In this document: positions 6,548-8,206 of the stretch, in pieces
Layout of the letters: every line of letters begins with the position of its first letter
How positions within the stretch are numbered: position 1 is the stretch's first letter
Origin: Nitrospiria bacterium
GTDB taxonomy: Bacteria; Nitrospirota; Nitrospiria; Nitrospirales; UBA8639
DNA: 8,206 nucleotides
Assembly: GCA_030430725.1 (NCBI GenBank)
Contig: JAUIKP010000128.1
Span: 1 to 8,206, forward strand
Direction of reading: 5' to 3'
Notes under the pieces: model-generated
Told to the model about the DNA's origin: nothing
The model's database searches: none
Seen by the model: the letters and a program-made list of their open reading frames with translations, nothing else
Position numbers and translations under genes: made by a program

Positions 6548-7501
6548 TTATGTCAAGCCTTGTGTGATCCGCTCCGGATTAAATGTTGTACGGTAATGAT
6601 GAATAGACCAAGCGGCCCGGGCGATTTTGCGAGCGATAATGACCAACGAGGCCGTCGTGCTCCAGCCTTGAGTGCGGTACGATTCGTAGATGGGATTCCA
6701 GACTTTGGTTTTGATGGCCGACATCGCGGCGTGAAACCGCAAGCGGCGCAACTCGGCGGGGCCGCGTTTGGACAACCGTCGCCGACCGGTTTTGTGCCCC
6801 GAGTCATTCGCCCGCGGGTCCAAGCCAATGAAGGCGACGAACGCATCCGCCTTGCGAAACGGGACGCGCTCCAACGTATTCGTCAAGCTGATGCCCACCA
6901 AGGGCCCGACTCCCACAATGGTTTCCACCCGGTGTTGCGCCTCCTGGTGGTGGGGGGAACCGGCCGCAATGACGGCCATGGTCGCATCAATCTTGGCGAG
7001 CAAGGCATCCAGTTTACCCACCACAGCCTTGAGTTCGGCGGCAAAGCCGCCCAGATGGCACATCGTCAGTTTGAGCGTGCCTTTGAGGCGGACAATCGTG
7101 GCGCGCCGTCGAATGAGCCGATCCAGCTTGCGTTGGCTGGCGGTAGGGGGCGTGTAGGCGCGCAAGCGTGGGTGCTCTTGTGCGATGAGCCGCGCGATCA
7201 ATTCCGCATCCACTCGGTCGGTGTTGGCCCGAGTGCCCATGGCCTTGGTATAGTGCCGAGTGTCTAAGGGATTAAGCAAAAAGACGGGATGCCCGTGGGC
7301 CTGTGCCAGATCAGCCAGCAATTCGTGATAGGCCCCGGTGGATTCCAAGCCGATGCGGCTACCGGCTGGGAGAGATTTCAGCCACGCCCGCAAGGGGCTC
7401 CGCTGATTGGGAACACTCTTGACCGGAAAACTGTGCTCCGCGCACGCGACCACGACGGCGTCTTTGGCCACATCCACGCCGACATTCAGACAGGTGTGCA
7501 T
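6548..7501 (-). CDS. IS110-family transposase (bridge-RNA-guided DEDD recombinase)
   Basis: A full-length transposase of 317 residues. The N-terminal RuvC-like domain shows the four acidic residues of the family: D10 in VGVDVAK, E53 in GLESTG, and D95 and D98 in NTDRVDAE. The C-terminal Transposase_20 (IS116/IS110/IS902) domain shows VGVGPLVG (196-203), FIGLDPR (224-230) and the serine region DSGHKTGRRRLSKRG (233-247). S234 is the likely catalytic serine, being offset from D95 as S241 is from D102 in IS621. A coiled-coil linker lies between. No frameshift or missing residue is seen, so it may be active. The ATG at 7501 is chosen because GGAGG lies 8 bases upstream and the product begins at the conserved VGVD segment. 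The in-frame upstream start at 7570 would run through the proposed RNA region and is rejected. Known relatives cut and rejoin DNA at a site chosen by their bridge RNA. Confidence 0.95.
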   Translation of the reverse strand: MHTCLNVGVDVAKDAVVVACAEHSFPVKSVPNQRSPLRAWLKSLPAGSRIGLESTGAYHELLADLAQAHGHPVFLLNPLDTRHYTKAMGTRANTDRVDAELIARLIAQEHPRLRAYTPPTASQRKLDRLIRRRATIVRLKGTLKLTMCHLGGFAAELKAVVGKLDALLAKIDATMAVIAAGSPHHQEAQHRVETIVGVGPLVGISLTNTLERVPFRKADAFVAFIGLDPRANDSGHKTGRRRLSKRGPAELRRLRFHAAMSAIKTKVWNPIYESYRTQGWSTTASLVIIARKIARAAWSIHHYRTTFNPERITQGLT

Positions 7502-7573
7502 GATGGTACCCTCCAAAAAGTGAATGAACGAGGCTGGGGTGGCACACACCAACGTGAGCTTGCGGGTCAATCG

Positions 7574-7674
7574 GCGGTCAGCAGCCCTGCCGCTAGATTC
7601 TTCATCGACGTTGGGGGTGTGGGTGGGAGAGTTCTCAGGGAGTCTGTCCGCCGGGCGGCAGATGTCAGTCGATG
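7574..7674 (-). ncRNA. Candidate IS110 bridge RNA (structured core)
   Basis: On the transposase strand, CATCGAC (7674-7668) pairs with GTCGATG (7609-7603) and encloses 58 bases. Within them is a GC-rich hairpin, CTG CCGC ... GCGG A CAG (about 7663-7643), leaving one single-stranded segment on each side. That is an internal loop with two arms, the shape of a bridge RNA guide loop. A second hairpin, GCGGCAG GG CTG...CCGC (7593-7574), follows toward the gene. The RNA should be transcribed with the transposase and may reach beyond these limits on both sides. The inference rests on position, strand and hand folding only. Confidence 0.45.
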
Positions 7675-7741
7675 TCCCTCCACCCCAGTTCCTTTTAGCT
7701 TCTCAAAAAATGAGCGATAGACACCATACAAGTCATGTCGA

Positions 7742-7839
7742 AGGGAAGGCCGCAGCCGTTTTACGCACGGAGCGTACGCGTAGTACGTGAACGCGGAAAA
7801 ATGACGTGAACGCCGCTGGCGGCATTTTTCAACAGACCC
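7742..7839. repeat. Palindromic repeat next to the insertion sequence
   Basis: The segment contains several inverted repeats: TACGC-ACGGA-GCGTA (7762-7776) and GCCGC-TG-GCGGC (7812-7823). It also has a direct repeat of ACGTGAACGC (7785-7794 and 7804-7813) and ends in TTTTTCAACAG (7825-7835). It resembles, from memory, dispersed non-coding repeats with a GCCGC-rich hairpin beside TTTTTCAACA in Nitrospira-like and deltaproteobacterial genomes. It has no coding character. Confidence 0.45.
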
Positions 7840-8011
7840 ATAAATTAAGCTCATCAATCAAACAGAACATTCATATATTGGAAAATGGATGACCGTCTTC
7901 CTTTGGGGTGTCCTGTTTCCCTCGCCGGACAGACCTCGCCCACGCACAAGTTCAAGTAGTAAGGAAGGGTTCACTCGCCAATTTCAAGGAAGAATAAGGA
8001 AAAGAGAGAGG

Positions 8012-8206
8012 ATGTTAAGAAGAGGACATAGCAGGGAGCAGCAGTTCACGGCCTACGACGACAAAATTTTATCATTAAGACAATTTTACGATCAGAATGG
8101 TCATCATACGTTTCTCTTTAGTCCACTCAATCCGTATGGCAATGGATCAGGAACCCTACACTCCACGTTACAGAATGAAATGAATATTTTTTTAGTGATG
8201 GACCTC
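8012..8206 (+). CDS. Unrecognised partial reading frame running off the right edge
   Basis: Sixty-five codons stay open from the ATG at 8012 to the window end. The product (for example TAYDDKILSLRQFYDQNG, then FLFSPLNPYGNGSG) has a protein-like composition but matches no family I know. A GAGAGAGG run abuts the ATG, and AGGA lies 11 bases upstream, so the ribosome site is not ideal. The frame is open back to 7844, and another ATG at 7889 would add 41 residues starting with the hydrophobic MTVFLWGVLF, so the true start is uncertain. It is the only plus-strand gene candidate in the window. It could equally be a chance open frame. Confidence 0.35.
   Translation, partial: MLRRGHSREQQFTAYDDKILSLRQFYDQNGHHTFLFSPLNPYGNGSGTLHSTLQNEMNIFLVMDL

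Larger units (their letters stand above)
6536..7735 (-). mobile_element. IS110-family insertion sequence (ends approximate)
   Basis: The element comprises the DEDD transposase gene and a structured non-coding stretch upstream of it, the layout known for the IS110 group, whose bridge RNA lies between the left end and the gene. These elements usually lack terminal inverted repeats, so ends cannot be read directly. The right end is placed at a CT (6537-6536 on the minus strand) from a possible guide match. The left end is a guess near 7735, before the palindromic repeat. The total of about 1.2 kb is normal for the family. The higher G+C than neighbouring spacers supports acquisition by transfer. 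Confidence 0.55.

Noticed and set aside
6560..7267. 235-residue plus-strand reading frame
   Set aside because: It is antisense to the well-supported IS110 transposase and is a by-product of its G+C-rich codons; no domain is visible.
7502..7570. N-terminal extension of the transposase to 7570
   Set aside because: The strong ribosome site and the family start pattern point to the ATG at 7501.

Overview
The window looks like a piece of a Gram-negative bacterial chromosome. It carries two sigma-54-dependent transcriptional activators, two small exported proteins with Sec-type signal peptides, and an IS110-family insertion sequence. Every confident gene reads on the minus strand. The style (several sensor-bearing sigma-54 activators, AT-rich spacers, palindromic repeats ending in TTTTTCAACAG) fits Nitrospirota or a deltaproteobacterial-type lineage. 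That placement is a guess, because no marker gene is present.

Layout from left to right. Positions 1-1192 hold the N-terminal 397 residues of a GAF-AAA+ sigma-54 activator that runs off the left edge. A gene-free spacer (1193-1758) carries a good sigma-70-type promoter for that activator and two hairpins. A rho-independent terminator (1759-1786) ends the transcript of the first small exported coiled-coil protein (1911-2282). A second copy of that protein lies at 3035-3409. The two align without gaps over 123 residues and are identical at about 70 positions. Each is preceded by the same control layout: an AAGACT/GATA promoter-like block, a TTTAAGTT(C/G)TTGAA block, and further upstream a cluster of TGTTACA/TGTAACA boxes. 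Gene and control region therefore appear to have been duplicated together. Between and beyond them are two stretches with no convincing gene (2527-2945 and 3631-3975) that look unlike the AT-rich flanks.

A complete 647-residue sigma-54 activator follows (3976-5919), with a GAF-like module, a coiled coil, PAS, AAA+ and a Fis-type HTH. A 628-base spacer without a gene separates it from an IS110-family transposase (6548-7501). Upstream of the transposase start is a structured non-coding segment that I propose is the bridge RNA. The element abuts a palindromic repeat (7742-7839). The right end holds a partial plus-strand reading frame of unknown function.

How the genes may work together. The two activators sense signals inside the cell and drive sigma-54 promoters, but I found no convincing -24/-12 promoter in front of either small protein, so a direct link is unproven. 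The most original signal here is the duplicated exported-protein unit with its shared TGTTACA box array. The second is the IS110 bridge-RNA candidate, including a possible guide match that predicts the element's right end.
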